From the NCBI GenBank assembly GCA_014529385.2, contig CM043959.1, positions 87,240,529 through 87,304,528 on the forward strand: DNA of 64,000 nt, in the 5' to 3' direction. The DNA comes from Adiantum capillus-veneris. Taxonomy: Eukaryota; Streptophyta; Polypodiopsida; Polypodiales; Pteridaceae. Shown here one piece after another: positions 1 to 11,955 of the stretch; within the stretch, counting starts at the first letter, position 1, and each line of letters starts with the position of its first letter. The notes under the pieces were generated by a model. It was given only the letters and a program-made list of their open reading frames with translations. It did no database searches and was not told the DNA's origin. The position numbers were made by a program, and so were the translations under genes.

Positions 1-439
1 TCATCATAAGTAGGAATTTAATCTAGGAAATCACAAAGTAAGCATAGGCGGGGTATTGGGACACCATTGCTAAGCATTTAGATGCATTCGGGGTCAAAAC
101 CGACTAGGTCAAAATCGCATTTTTTTCACTTCATCAAAAGTGAGATAAGCATGTGTATTGATGTCTTATATACTTGTCCTAGAAGTTTCATAGCATTCGT
201 TGATGTTGTAACGATCATGGCTTGTTTGTCGATTAGCGAGACTAGCTTTTGATGACTTAGGTCATCTCAGAGTAGCTTGTGTTAGATACAAGTTTTCTAT
301 TGTTTTCCAAGAGGTTGACACCCTCTTGTAGCCTCCATGTGCTAATCGAGTCAGCTTCATCACATGGATTGACAATTATGTTCGTGATTCTTGCTATGTC
401 TGTAATAAGATAAGATTGAGGTTAGGAAACCCATCCACA
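1..439 (+). repeat. 5' LTR of element A (3' part only)
   Basis: It matches the end of the 3' LTR at 25196-25644 with scattered substitutions and ends in CCATCCACA just before the PBS. The 5' half of the LTR, including its promoter, lies left of the window. Confidence 0.9.
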
Positions 440-440
440 T

Positions 441-460
441 TTGGCACCGCTATCGGGGAT
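441..460 (+). other. Primer-binding site of element A, tRNA-Asp type
   Basis: TTGGCACCGCTATCGGGGAT follows the LTR end after one base. It is a mutated form of the plant TTGGCGCCGTTGCCGGGGA site that pairs with the 3' end of tRNA-Asp and primes minus-strand DNA synthesis. Element D keeps a better copy at 51357-51375. Confidence 0.8.
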
Positions 461-1129
461 CGAATAGACCTAAGCTAAGGAAAACAAGAGTGTCTTGTGT
501 AGTTGTCCTTTAATTTTCTCTAGGATCACCTAAAGGTAAACTTTGTCTTTAAAACTATATATCTTAAGAGTGTTATCTTTTGCTATGTAGATTTAGCTTG
601 GGAGTAGATTGTACTTGCTAAGTACCTTGTAGGATTGTACGATTAGGTTAGATTTTTGAGAATGATTGATGGACAAGAAAAGTCTTAAGATCAAGGCTGA
701 GGAAACCATAAAAAGCAAAAAAACAAGTGGTTGTCGACACCTTCCACAACACAATTACAACAGAACCTAAGAGTAGGGTAAGTAGAATCCGAGGTGAGAT
801 CACAAATCATTTTTCACTCCAAAAGAATCATCCGTGGATTGTTTGTGTGAAGTTTCAGAATTTCAAGTCTACGGCTTGAAACAGCATCAAAAGACTGTCA
901 ACTACTAAAATCGACTTGAGATTATGCTCATAAAAGTTGTATGAACCGGTGGGTAAGCATAAGGATGCAATTGAGGTAAATTTTCAAGAGTTTGCAAAAA
1001 CTTAGATTATTTACATTTTCTTGATAATTCAAGCCAAATTAAGTTTTGACTTGACTCAAAGACTTAAAACATGTCAGAAAAAGACAAACCAGTGAAAAAT
1101 TTGCAAAAATTGTTCATTTTAGGCCCAAA

Positions 1130-2013
1130 GTACATAATCGCAATTATTTACTTTTAGCTCAAAATTGATCAATATTGATACCAAAGACTCTATGCATGAT
1201 CACAAACATCTTTTGTGAAGGCTCATAGAATTTGGATCACAAAACAGACCAAAAACTTAATAAAAACTGAAATCTATACTGATTGTCGAGAAATTGAGTT
1301 TAACTTGACAAATTTTGTTCAAATTTGGTGAAACTTGACTCAGAGGCTTAGTGTAAAGTGTGGAACATGTGTGTATGCTCTGATGATCAAAAATATGCTA
1401 AAATTTGACAAATGTAAATAATCAAGATAATTTACTTTTTTATTCAATTTTCAAACATTTTTAGCCAACCAAGCATACCACATGTTCTATCATGTTGTAT
1501 TGAGCACTCACATCAAATTTGGTAAGATTTGGATCTTTAAAGTGAAAATTGTGGCCATTTTTGTAAAGACAGTCTATAGATACAAAACTGTTGACAAATT
1601 GAGCAAGGTTTATCCAAACTTCATGAAACTTTGCGAGGGAGCTTAAGTTGAGTTGCTTTACTTGTTTGTATCATCATCTTGGCAAAAAAAAAGCTAATAA
1701 TTTCCATAAGTAAATAATCGCGGTTATTTACAATTGCTCCATATTTGAGATTTTTTGCACAACTGAGTATACCACAAGGTCAAGCATATCAAGTAGACTA
1801 CCCATATCAAATTTGGTGAAATTTGGATCACAAAAGTGAGACTTAAGCCAGATTCTTGAAAACTGAGTCTATGGACACTAAACAATTTGATAACTTGGAC
1901 AAATCTTGTTCAAACTCAGTGAAACTTTTTCAGCGACTACAACAAGATGTCTATATGGCAAAACAAGCCTAAAAAGTGAGAAAACTAAAAAAGGTAAATA
2001 ATCTGATTATTTA
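1130..2013 (+). repeat. Palindromic repeat array in the leader of element A
   Basis: The leader between PBS and gag (461-2502) has no convincing ORF. It holds degenerate repeats, each with a palindrome of consensus AAATAATCGCGATTATTT flanked by G-T and A-C, at 1130-1151, 1414-1435, 1710-1731 and 1994-2013, with a right half-site at 1005-1014. Start-to-start spacing is 284, 296 and 284. Between palindromes a motif like CAAATTTGGTGAAATTTGG recurs (about 1514 and 1808), so this is an old tandem repeat. The same family recurs at 12938-13970 and, in A', at 31899-32496. Confidence 0.85.
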
Positions 2014-2502
2014 TTTTTTAGCCCTAGAGATAAGATTAGACTTTTAAGCTTGTACAGTATTAGAGCAACATAATACAAGGTCACAGGTCAAGTTTGGGTT
2101 CAATCGGATCCAAATTGGTACATGTTAACTCAATTTTCAGGTTGCAGATTAGTCCTTTAGCTTTTTGCAAGGATAGAATCTAGAAGTCTCATTTGTTGAC
2201 TCACTTAGCTCAGATTGAAGTGATATACATAATTCAATCACAATAGTTAGCAAAAATTACAAGTCTTTAAGAAAAAACAGCTAACTTGGTTAAAATTGAC
2301 ACAGGAACCAAGTTGTAGGCAAAGAATTGAGAGCTTGATAGGAGTTGAATTCAAGTCAACTGGAAAAATAAATAACAATCCAATCCGCCGGTAAGTACTT
2401 TATCCAGGGCTTAACAAGTCTATATGAACCTTAGATTTGGTCGTATACTAGCAAATCAAGGCACTTGGAGAGACCTCTAGTAGGGTATCCACCAAAGAGA
2501 GT

Positions 2503-5073
2503 GTGAATCAAGGTGATCAATTGGGTACTATCTTTGAAGAAGTCCCAAACACTAATTCCGACTCAACATCTGAAATGTATTCCTATTCGACTCAGTCGGA
2601 AACCGGAACAACAGTGCGGTATAAGCACATACTCACCTTTTATAAGACTAATATCCATGGAGCTCAGGTTTATCTGGATCTTAATGAAGAGTATGCCATT
2701 TGCATTGATGACCATGACATAGAGTTTGAAGAGGAAATCAGGACAAACAAACAAGGAAAAATGTATATGGACAAAAACGGGACTCGGTATTTAAAAGTTA
2801 AAAATCTTGATGTAATAGACGAATGGGAGTTAGAAGTGAATACAATAATTCTGGATATGGCATCAAAAGAAGGTCCACCGACTTTAAAATTCAAAGGATA
2901 CGATCAAGTTGATCTAAAACCTTTAGCACTAATAATCCTAGGATTGGAGTCTATTGTTGGGAGGATAGGAACGTCAAAGATCTTTTATGGACCTCTCATG
3001 CCAAACCAAAGTAGTTAACACCCATGAAGATCATTTATATCTTCAAGATCAAAAACAAGGGTTCACCAAATCTACCATCGTATTGTTATAACAATAACTT
3101 TGTTATGATGAGTCCTGAGGAGGTAGAACAGACCAGATACCAAGGGTACTCTATAAGAGATTGGATATTGAGGCAAGTACCTGATCATACTCCAAGAGAG
3201 GAACACCGCGAGAGATCTTTTGGGAGCAATGTTAAAAAACCCGAACCTACCTCATCACAAAGAAAACCAAGTGACATTAGAGCCAGTGCAAGGCTACATG
3301 AGTCACTATTTACAACAGATTGGTTTGAAGGACTCGAGACAGTACCAACTGCCAGAAGAGTTGGAGCTGAGCAAGACTGACGTGTCATACCAAATGACTT
3401 TCAAAACTGAGTCAGAATATACAGTGGATTTGGGGATCTATATGACCACTTAGCTAGCTTCAAGCAAGTGTTAAGAGCAGAATGCATATTTGATTTCCAC
3501 ACTCAATTTGAGGGATTTGGAATGACTTTAGAAGGAAAAGCTTTGACATGGTTCCAAAACATTCCACCAAGGGAAATTCTGGATTTAAATACATTAGCTC
3601 AGGGATTTGAAGCTGCATGTTCCAAAACTGAGATCAAATATAATACAATAGCTCAAATCTATAGCTTCAAATAGAAACAAGGTGAGTTTTTTAGGGATTG
3701 TGCAACTAGGATGAAGCAATACATTGCAAGGTGCCCAACATTAGAAATATCAGCAAAAGAAAGATTAGTGTCATTGTTTCTAAAAGGATTGCTAAATAAA
3801 GAACTGCATGCTATACTGTATAGCAAGAAGCATGCGACCCTAAAAGAGTGTGTATCAGATGCTATTGACTTGGGAGACAATTGTGATATTTTCAATGAAG
3901 GAGATGTCCCTAGGGATACTCAGAGTGAGAAAATAGCATCCACAAAACCAGCATAAGTGGGAACAGTTGCTACATCACCACTTACAGCCATAGAAGACAT
4001 CCTCAAAAGGATGAACGAATGCAAAAAGCTCCTATGAGAGGACCTCGTCAAGGGATACCTCAAGAGGAAGAACCAATTAGGCTGCAAAAATGGTATGCTA
4101 TTGAGGATAAATGGACAAACCATGAGACCAATGAGTGTTATTACAAACCAAAGTACGATGGAAATGTTAAGTATGTGCGTATGAGACCACATTGGATGAA
4201 CAAGCTCCATTTCTTGGACATAATGTAGTGCATGTAAAGTGCATGCATTCAGAAGGAGTCATACATGAACAAGCACTAGTGCCTGTTACACCTTGTGTTG
4301 AGCCTAGTCTATCTACATTAGTGATAGAAGGAGAGTGGTATAATTCACATCCACCTTCGATGGAAGAGCCTGTGACTTATGCTACATCAAAGCTTGCACT
4401 AATGTACTCTCTAGCTAATCAAGGTGTTAGACCTCCAATGGTAAGACCCATGATTAAGCCAAAGACTGGAAACTGTCATAATTGTGGTGCAGATAATCAT
4501 TCAAAAAATGAATGCCCAGAATCTGATAAGAACATTAAGCTAGTTGAAGCTTTTTGTACACAATGTTGCAAGAAGAGTGGACACTTTCCTGAAGACTGTC
4601 CAAAAAATCCGTTAAACAGAAAAGTAGTGGTGAATGTAGTCCAAGTGATACCTAGTAGCTCTTTGGAAAGCAAACCTATTGTTCCAATCAAGGTGATCAC
4701 TAGAGCCCAAGCTAAGAAAAAGAAACATAACTCCTCTGATGAATCAGAGAATACTAAAAATTCCTCTCAAAAGACCAAGAAAAGAAGATGTCAAAGATAT
4801 GAGATGAGAAAACAGAAACAAAAGGATGAAATTGAGGAAATAACCAAGAAACTATTCCAGAAAAAAGTGAAAGAAAGTGGGAGTGAAATCAAGGAAACCA
4901 CAATAAAATCTGGAGGATCAATTTTGGTAGACAAAATTTTTGAGCCAATCAATGCATCCTTGGAAACTTTCCAAGTGGGACTTAAAGCAAGCCAAAACAT
5001 GAAAAACAAATGGAAAACTATCCTTCTCCAAATATGGAAGCAGCTAAGCTTGAAGCTTACCAAAATTTGGTAA
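2503..5073 (+). pseudogene. gag of element A, disrupted
   Basis: Gag would form the particle shell and bind the element's RNA. The open pieces are 2503-3018 (first ATG 2575), 3024-3380, 3468-3674, 3711-3956, 4019-4228 and 4192-5073, separated by frameshifts and stops. The N-terminal 170 residues are of unknown type. A retrotransposon-gag (capsid) domain lies at about 3480-3950, with GFGMTLEGKALTWFQN near its start. Two zinc knuckles follow at about 4468-4600: CHNCGADNHSKNEC fits CX2CX4HX4C, and the second is CTQC then H then C. The region after 4690 is rich in Lys and Glu. Gag fragment G (56575-57700, -) is the closest relative in the window and D's gag a distant one. Confidence 0.85.
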
Positions 5074-5539
5074 GAATTACCCAAGAAATGCTAGAAAACA
5101 AAAACCCAAGTTTGAGAGTATAGCAAAACCTAAGGAGCTTGTGGTAGAAACCAATAAAGAGAAATCTTAAGTGGTGGTAGAACCCCACCTTGAAACTAAA
5201 GAGCCAGAACTCATAGTGTGCTTGACATTGAAGATGCTTTAGATGGAATTCCGTTTGTGGAGGAAGACTGGCCAGGATATTTATAGAAAAAAGTGTGAGA
5301 GATTAATGATGGGAGCATAAATTTCAAATCAGCTCCTATAGAGAAAGTCTGGTTAGACATTGGGGATTGCAGCTCTGAAAAGCAGCAAGATCTTCTAAAC
5401 CATTGACTCTAAAAACACTACCCTCTTACTTAGGAGACAACAAAGATGAGTCCATAGAGTGCAAAACCATGCAAGTAAAAAGAGCGGACCACTCAGGTAA
5501 AAAGAGCGGAACAAACTCTTGAGGTAGAGAGCATCCATT

Positions 5540-6308
5540 CAATCATGTCAATATCCATTCAATGTACTTTTACCTTGGGAGAACTGTTAAAAATCATACC
5601 ATATTTATGGAATGATTTACAGAAAACTCTAGAGAAGGTGGAGATAACAGGGCTAATTGTAAAAAAATTGGATAAATTGAAACATGAATTGATAACAAGG
5701 AGATTAGATCCGTCCCTATAAACAAAGTCGAAGAATACTACAAAGTGAAGAAAGAAACACAACCCTTCCAGTGAGATATCATGATGTGGAAACCATGGAA
5801 ATAATGGACAGTGGGGCTGGCATAGCCATAGCCACAAAAGCAATATGAGAATCATAGGGAAACCCAGTCATTAGACAAACTCGAATGAAATTACAATTGG
5901 CGGGGGATAGACACATAGAAAAACCCATAGGACTGTGAAAAAGTGATAATTAGTTCCTGTGGAATTCATTATCAACATACTTTTGTGATAGTGGACTTTG
6001 GGAAGAAACTTAATTATGAAATCGTCTTGGGAAGGCCATTCATGAGGCAAGTACAACTCATTCAAGATTGGGGAAACAATTACCTATACTTAAAGCAAGT
6101 GGGATCAATCACAAGGGTTAATTTGAAAGATCACATTTATAGAGATGTAATGAAAACACCCATTCAAGAATTTGACTCAGTCTCTTCAGCTGAATCAAAG
6201 CTTCCATCTTGGTTAAACAAAGACACACCTATTTGGATATGTGGAGCCTCAGAAAATGGGAGTTTAAAACGAGAAGAATGTATCTTAGAAAGGGATTTGC
6301 ACAAATGA
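5540..6308 (+). pseudogene. Pre-protease block and retropepsin (protease 1) of element A
   Basis: A capsid-linked block (TLGELLKIIPYLWNDLQK at about 5570-5630) is followed by a retropepsin with the active site DSGAG at 5807-5821. The second half, VDFGKKLNYEIVLGRPFMRQ at about 5990-6050, carries the usual ILGRPF-like flap-end motif. The enzyme would cleave the Gag-Pol polyprotein. D has the same protein in better shape at 39876-40409. Stops follow the active site and a frameshift splits the two halves. Confidence 0.85.
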
Positions 6309-7431
6309 AGCATATATATATGAACCCTTTTTGGAGAATTTTTTTGAGCCATTTGAATGGACTCAAATTTTGGCAACAATGGATGTGTGTATGAATACGT
6401 ATATGCCTACTCAATTTTGCAATGAGGATAGTTATGACATAATTCCCATACAATTGATCTCAACCCTTCACATTGAAGATGAAGTTCAAAAATCCAAGGA
6501 CTTATTGAAAGCTCAACAAGTCTTTTTAGACGTCTATTATGATGCTACTGACGAGTTTGAAGAACAGTCAGCTACATCTAATGATTTTGGGTCAAAAAAA
6601 GGAACATGTGAGAGCACAACTACTCCTAAAAGGAGGAGAGGAAAAAAAAAATTACTTTCCAAACCAAAAAACAAGAAGACAAAAATTTTATAGAAGAAAA
6701 AGAGAAACAAAAAACTTGAAATCTAGACCTATGCCATCAGTTTCTAGCAGAACACAGTTTCTAATGCAAATAGATACACATGATTGTGTCAAAGACAAAA
6801 TCACGGGTAGATATCCTTCAGATAACAAACAAGGAAAATCAAAAACATCAAGGAAAATGAGAAAGGAAATTCAATCAAAACCTAAGCACCAGATCATGAA
6901 TCATCCATGACATGGGTTGAACAAAAGAAAAAATATCAAGAGTTGAAGAAAACTCTAAAGGAGGTGTATACCACTGAAATGGAAACAACCAAGGAAGAGA
7001 GTAAGGATGTAGTGAGTGTTCCATCCCATTACAAGAAATATACCCTCCAAGACCGAAAGATCATAGTGGAACAACCTGTAAGGGAAATAAGAAAGCAGGG
7101 TAATTCATATGAACAACCTAAAAATGCAAATAAAATAGATTTAGCTCAACGAAGAGAAGAGCCCAGACCTGCCTACATTACGAACGACTTGACTGAAGAA
7201 GAAGAAGAGATTTTGCTAAGCTTACTGAAAGAATACCAAGATATCTTTGCTTGGTCTTATAAAGATCTCAAGGGTGTTGATCTAAAAATTTGTCAACATG
7301 CCATACCTATGAGAAATGATGCAAAACCAAGTAGACAACGACCATATACGTATAATGAAACATTTTCCAAAAAGATTAAAAAAAGAGACAGAAAAGCTAA
7401 GGAAGCCGAATTCATTTATGAAATTGAATAA
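6209..7431 (+). pseudogene. Protease-RT linker and RT N-terminus of element A
   Basis: The pieces at 6331-6693 and 6907-7431 are Lys/Glu-rich. The first matches D's 39605-39883 (WMCGASQCGSLKREECILER there, WICGASENGSLKREECILER here), which proves it is a conserved linker. The second ends in an RT N-terminal region with DIFAWSYKDLKGVD (about 7240-7280), QHAIP and YNETFSKKIKK. It stops at YEIE (7431), where the LINE fragment begins; RT resumes at 7845. A frameshift lies near 6690-6900. Confidence 0.75.
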
Positions 7432-7844
7432 ACAAAACCAAACCTGATCCTCTTTAGCCAAGGAAACCACAAATTTGGTGCAACAAGCTTCTGCATGGAC
7501 CACAAGCTTTAGAATTTTGAGGCCTCCTTGATTCATTGGACGAACAACTGATTCCCAACGGGCCCATTGCCATGGCCTGAGGATTTCGTGTTGTTTTTCC
7601 ATAAAAACCTTTTCATTGGTTTTAAGAACTCTTTCCAGTGACACCATCTTGAGAAGCGGGCTAGTGAAGGCAATATAAGGAATCATAAAGGCATTTATCA
7701 CTTTTATCCGACTTGGGAGTGGGAGAAGAGCATACTCCCACCTACTCATTTTTGTTTTGATTTTTTCAAGCACCCACTCAAATCTTTTCTTGTGGATTAC
7801 GTCCACCCCCAAGGAGGCTCCCAGATGTCTGAAGATATTCCCTT
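7432..7844 (-). mobile_element. Internal LINE reverse-transcriptase fragment inside element A
   Basis: On the minus strand one open frame encodes the end of a non-LTR (L1-type) RT: HLGASLGVD, then WEYALLPLPSRIKVINAF, then WARWESVVRPMNQGGLKI, matching the plant LINE pattern LG.PLG, LS.AGR..LI..V, W..VC.PK..GGLGI. It lies antisense within the Ty3 polyprotein, exactly between YEIE (7431) and WVSQIVVVP (7845). There is no poly-A tail, no LINE 3' end and no clear target duplication, so it is an internal fragment, not a usual 5'-truncated insertion. Flanking pol lost only about two codons. Confidence 0.8.
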
Positions 7845-8577
7845 TGGGTGTCTCAAATTGTGGTGGTACCCACGAAAAATGGAAAATTAAGAGTGTGTGT
7901 CAATCTCAAAAAAGTGAATGCAGCCACCATTAGAGATAACTACCCTCTTCCAATCACCGAGCATGTTTTAGAACAAGTTGTAGGAAAAGAAGCTTATAGC
8001 GTTTTAGACGGATTTTCAGGGTACAATCAACTTTTGGTTGATCCCAAAGATAAGCATAAAACTGTCTTTGCAACTGAATGGGGTATTTTTTGCCTATACG
8101 GTTATACCTTTTGGGCTAACTAATGCTCCGATTGATGAGCCATGCTTTCAAATAATATCTTAGGAATTTCTTGGAAGTATATATGGATGATTTATGTGTA
8201 CATTCATCAATCCGGGCTGATCATTTTGAACATCTCAAAAGGGTATTCAAAAAATGTAGACTTTATAGGATTTGATTAAATCCTAAAAAGTGTACCTTTA
8301 TGGGTAGACAATGAAAAATTCTTGGACATATAGTGTCTAAAAATGGCATAGCGATCGATATGGATAAATTGATGTTATTGTTGAATTGCCTAGACCGACG
8401 ATAGTCAAAGAGATTCAGGATTTCATGGGACATTGTGGATATTACAGACGATTCATTTACATGTATGTTGTAAGCGCAAAACCCATGTATGGCCTGATTA
8501 CACTCTTTGTATGGACTGATGAGTGTGAAGAATCCTTCATGAAGCTTAAACAAGCTCTCACTTTAGTCCCAATATAA
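7845..8577 (+). pseudogene. Reverse transcriptase of element A, disrupted
   Basis: RT copies the genomic RNA into DNA. The Ty3 RT signatures are present in order: VVVPTKNGKLRVCVNLKKVN, DNYPLPITEHVLEQV, YSVLDGFSGYNQL, TVFATEWGIF, and an intact YMDD catalytic motif at 8180-8191. The thumb region is at 8386-8577 with FMGHCGYYRRFI. Frameshifts near 8095-8150 and several stops make it non-functional. The N-terminus is separated by the LINE fragment. Confidence 0.9.
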
Positions 8578-9080
8578 AAGGAATTATATTGGAATAAAAT
8601 ATTCCATGTACATGTTGATGCTTCCAATTTTTCCATTGGGTGTATATTAGCTCAACCAGGAGACGGAAAATTGATTTTTTCATTTCTTATTCTAGTAGAC
8701 AGTTGAATGTGGTAGAGAAGAATTATACCACCACCGAAAGAGAAGGATTAGGGATGATCTATGTCGTAAAAAAGTATAGACATTAACTATTAGCCAACAA
8801 ATTTGTGGTCTTTGTGGACCACCAAGCTTTATTGTGATTGGTCAACGAGCCATGCAACACAGGGAGAATAGTGAGATGGTTCATTATTCTTTTGGAATTT
8901 GATTTCACTGTAGTTGTAAAAGAAGGTACCACACACCAAAGAGCGTATCATTTATCAAGGATTATTTCAAGAGACCCACCAAAAGGGATAGACGATGATC
9001 TACCAGATGCATATCTGTTCTCCATGGAAATGATACCCCATTGGTCAAAAAATATGGTTTCATTGATGACTATAGCTTAA
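8578..9080 (+). pseudogene. RNase H of element A, disrupted
   Basis: This domain would degrade RNA in the RNA-DNA hybrid. It shows HVHVDASNFSIGCILAQPG (first Asp), then TTTEREGLGM (Glu), then FVVFVDHQAL (Asp), followed by the connection RWFIILLEFDFTVVVKEGTT and HLSRI. Several stops and a frameshift (about 8680-8840) break it. I looked for a second, archaeal-type RNase H as found in Tat elements between this domain and integrase and did not see one. Confidence 0.85.
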
Positions 9081-9128
9081 GTGACTTGTGAGATATCACT
9101 TCCTATTACATGATGATTAATTGGGCAA

Positions 9129-10690
9129 TTGGCTATGTATCAATTACTAGTTGGAAGGCTATACAAAAGAAATCAAGATGGAATATTGCTTTTGTGTATT
9201 AATCCTGAGGAGAAAACCCAATACCTAAATCAAGTACACATGACCATAGTAGGACTTCACTTTGCAGAAGACCAAACTATGCAACGGATCATGAGACTTG
9301 GAGTCTTTTGGCCAACCATGAGGAGTGATGTTCACTCATTTGTGAAAAATTGTCTTCAATTCTAGAAACAAACACACGTACCTCATGTGACATTATTTCA
9401 AATCTCACTTGTTCCTAAGTGGAGTAACTATATAGTTAGTTACTTATCATGCAGAACATTTCCAGAGGATACGAGTAAACACCGCCAAAGAGCTATTAAA
9501 ACTAAAGCAAGAGACTATGCTTTTACTGGAAACCAATTGTATCAAAGAAGAAAAGATCAATATTTGTGTCTCTGTAAAAATGAAGATGAATAAATACCCA
9601 CTCTAGAACAAGCATATGTTGGATTAGTTGGAGGTCACTTTTCTAGTGATACCACCACTAGAGCAATTTTAATGGCGGGCATATGGTGGCCAACACTTTT
9701 TGCAGATGCCAAAGAATATGTTCAAAGATGTGATGGATGCCAACGAGAAAAAATTCCAACAAGGGTAGATAGCATGCGTTTAAGACCAATGATGGGGACT
9801 AGAGCTTTTGCAAAATGGGACATAGATTTTATCGGACCAATAGAACCACCTTACCTGCTTATAGAACTCAAGCTCAATATATCATTGTAGCTGCGGATTA
9901 TTTGACCAAGTGGGCAGAGGTTAAGGCAACCAGGAAAAATGATTCTAGAACCACAACCGCATTCTTGTATGAGAATGTATTCACAAGATATGGACTTTCA
10001 ATAGAAATTGGCAGTGATAGGGGAATTCATTTCCTCAATGAGGTAACTAAGAATTTGTTGATTGAATTTATGATCACCCATAACAAATCCGCTCCATATC
10101 ATCAACAAAAAAATGGACAAGTTGAGCACACGAATAAAATTCTTAGCTTTGTATTTGACTAAAGAGATTAGTTTAGGACGAACTAATTGGAAAATGAATC
10201 TACATGCTGCTCTATGGGCTTATAGAGTTTCATTCAAGAAACCTTAATATGCTACACCCTTTAACCTTGTTTATGGTCTTGATGCCATACTACCGATAGA
10301 ATTTATATTACCGACACTAGAGTGGACTGGACATCAATTGTCAAAGAGGCTTGAAGATTTACAAAAGCTTGATGAACAAAGGCTAGCAGTAGTAGCTCAC
10401 ATCTATGCACAAAAACGAAAGCAAAAACAATTTTTTGATTCACATCACAAAAATCTTTAAAAAAAAGGGGACCTAGTTTTAATATATTCCCTTAAGCAAC
10501 ACATTTTCAAATTCCAAAAAAAAAAAGAAAAATGGACCATTTGTCATTGAAGACGTATCTCCAAGTGGAGTAGTTAACCTATCCACTATAGATGGTGAAC
10601 CAATGGCTAATTGGATTAGTGGATGCCACTTAAAGAAGTACCATTTGCCAGTAACCAGTGATTTTCTAGAAAAAATACGCGCAGCAAAGC
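9129..10690 (+). pseudogene. Integrase of element A with duplicated zinc-binding module
   Basis: Integrase would insert the DNA copy into the chromosome. Two homologous H2C2-type modules precede the core: copy 1 at about 9129-9395 (LYKRNQDGILLLC, GLHFAEDQT, GVFWPTMRSDV, then one Cys) and copy 2 at about 9510-9770 (LYQRRKDQYLCLC, GGHFSSDTT, GIWWPTLFADA, CDGCQ). The rve core at about 9790-10160 has D in WDIDFIGP, D in GSDRGIHF and E in GQVEHTNK, the D-D-E triad. The C-terminal part with WKMNLHAALWAYRVSF and ATPFNLVYGLDAILPIEF runs to about 10690. No chromodomain is seen. Stops occur at about 9363, 9591 and 10160. Confidence 0.85.
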
Positions 10691-10806
10691 AGAGAAAGAT
10701 TAAACGACAGCAAGTTATTGATGAAGCTCAAGAGGAAGCTCGACTTTGAGTACTCAAGAGAAAATCTGCTTTAAGAAATCAACAAACACCTATTCCCATC
10801 AACACT

Positions 10807-11655
10807 TTGGAACCAGAGGAAAGACTATGGGAATCACAGAATGATGTCGTATCAATGGATGATGAATGGTGGGATGGAATTGACCTTTGCATCACAGTAC
10901 AATTGAAAAATCATAGCACAAATGCATTAGTAGATACCGGAGCTCAAATGAATGCAATCAATTATTCCACTTACAAGAAAGCTATGAAGCAGTCTTTAGA
11001 ATCAGGAATATCTGCTATCAAAGGATGCAACAAAAACCCAACACCGACATTAGGAGTGCTTAACTTGAATGTGACAGTAAATGGATTTTCATACCCTCAT
11101 CAATTTATATGCATACCAGATGAACATATGAATGAAACGATGATTCTTGGAATCTCATGGATGCGGACATACAAGGCAATACCAAATTGGGACACCAATC
11201 AACTCAAGCTATCACTTAAAGGAGGACAACTCTTAATTCCAATTACACGTTTCAAAGAGGAATGGAAAAGAGGTCGCCCGCAAAAGAAACCAGGGAATAA
11301 TCAATCTATGCCAACCTCTAGACAAGCAAATCCTACAAGCAGCATGCAAGGAGTCAGGCAGATTTGGGTACCAAAAGCATAAATCAAGGACAATCCGTCT
11401 CAAATTTGGGTGCCCAAAAACTCATCTACCATACTAAAGAAAGTTTCACATCTAATAACTCAGAGAAAAACATCTTTCAAAAGAGAAACTAGCACTAGAT
11501 GGGTTTGGAAACCAAAGAAACATTTATCTTCTCCACAAACAATAAAGCCGATGAATCAGAGGAAAGTTAAATCTCAAAAACTCCACCACGACAGTTCATC
11601 AACAGAAAACCAAATAACCAATGGAGAGTTATATCTCAACAACCGTCATCATTGA
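10807..11655 (+). pseudogene. Second retropepsin-like domain and W-x-P-K tail downstream of integrase (element A)
   Basis: The open frame 10807-11382 holds a complete-looking retropepsin fold: LCITVQLKNHSTNALVDTGA with the active-site DTGA (about 10932-10943), then YPHQFICIPDEHMNETMILG, ISWMRTYKAIPNWD and a final beta strand. It is distinct from protease 1 (DSGAG at 5807). It ends in QIWVPKA; after one stop QIWVPKN recurs at 11401-11421, and RWVWKPKK lies near 11497-11520 in the frame 11410-11655. Similar W-x-P-K repeats lie in D (38640-39455). It may be a polyprotein extension, since the frame follows the integrase C-terminus (10180-10750) with few breaks. Whether it is an active protease is unknown. 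Confidence 0.75.
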
Positions 11656-11955
11656 TACGTATAGCTCAAGAAATCAGTGTGCCAAAGCATCCAAACGGTA
11701 TAATCAAGCAAAGAGCACATAAATTACAAAATCTGCTATTTAGAAACATCAACAAGAAACCTTGACCACAGAAACCCTTGAGTTAACTACTCAAGATCCA
11801 ACTCTTGCATCGCATACTGATTTGAATTGCATTGACCTTCAACGCATGATAGAGCCAACCAGAGCTATGCATAGACACGATTGTTTAACCCATGCACACA
11901 GTTGTCTCAGAGTACTCCATTTAGGAGAGGTGGAGGGAAACTTCATTAATTAAGA

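Noticed and set aside
441-460. tRNA gene at the primer-binding sites
   Set aside because: Only the 3' terminal complement of a tRNA is present; no cloverleaf. The same holds at 44846, 51357, 54937 and 62391.
1130-2013. Replication origin or iterons
   Set aside because: The repeats sit inside an LTR element and recur in its other copies; nothing indicates a replicon.
9080-9130. Archaeal-type second RNase H of Tat elements
   Set aside because: Searched between RNase H and integrase; the space is filled by the duplicated zinc-binding module and no second D-E-D pattern was found.
10500-10760. Chromodomain at the integrase C-terminus
   Set aside because: The sequence there is Lys/Gln-rich without the aromatic chromodomain pattern.
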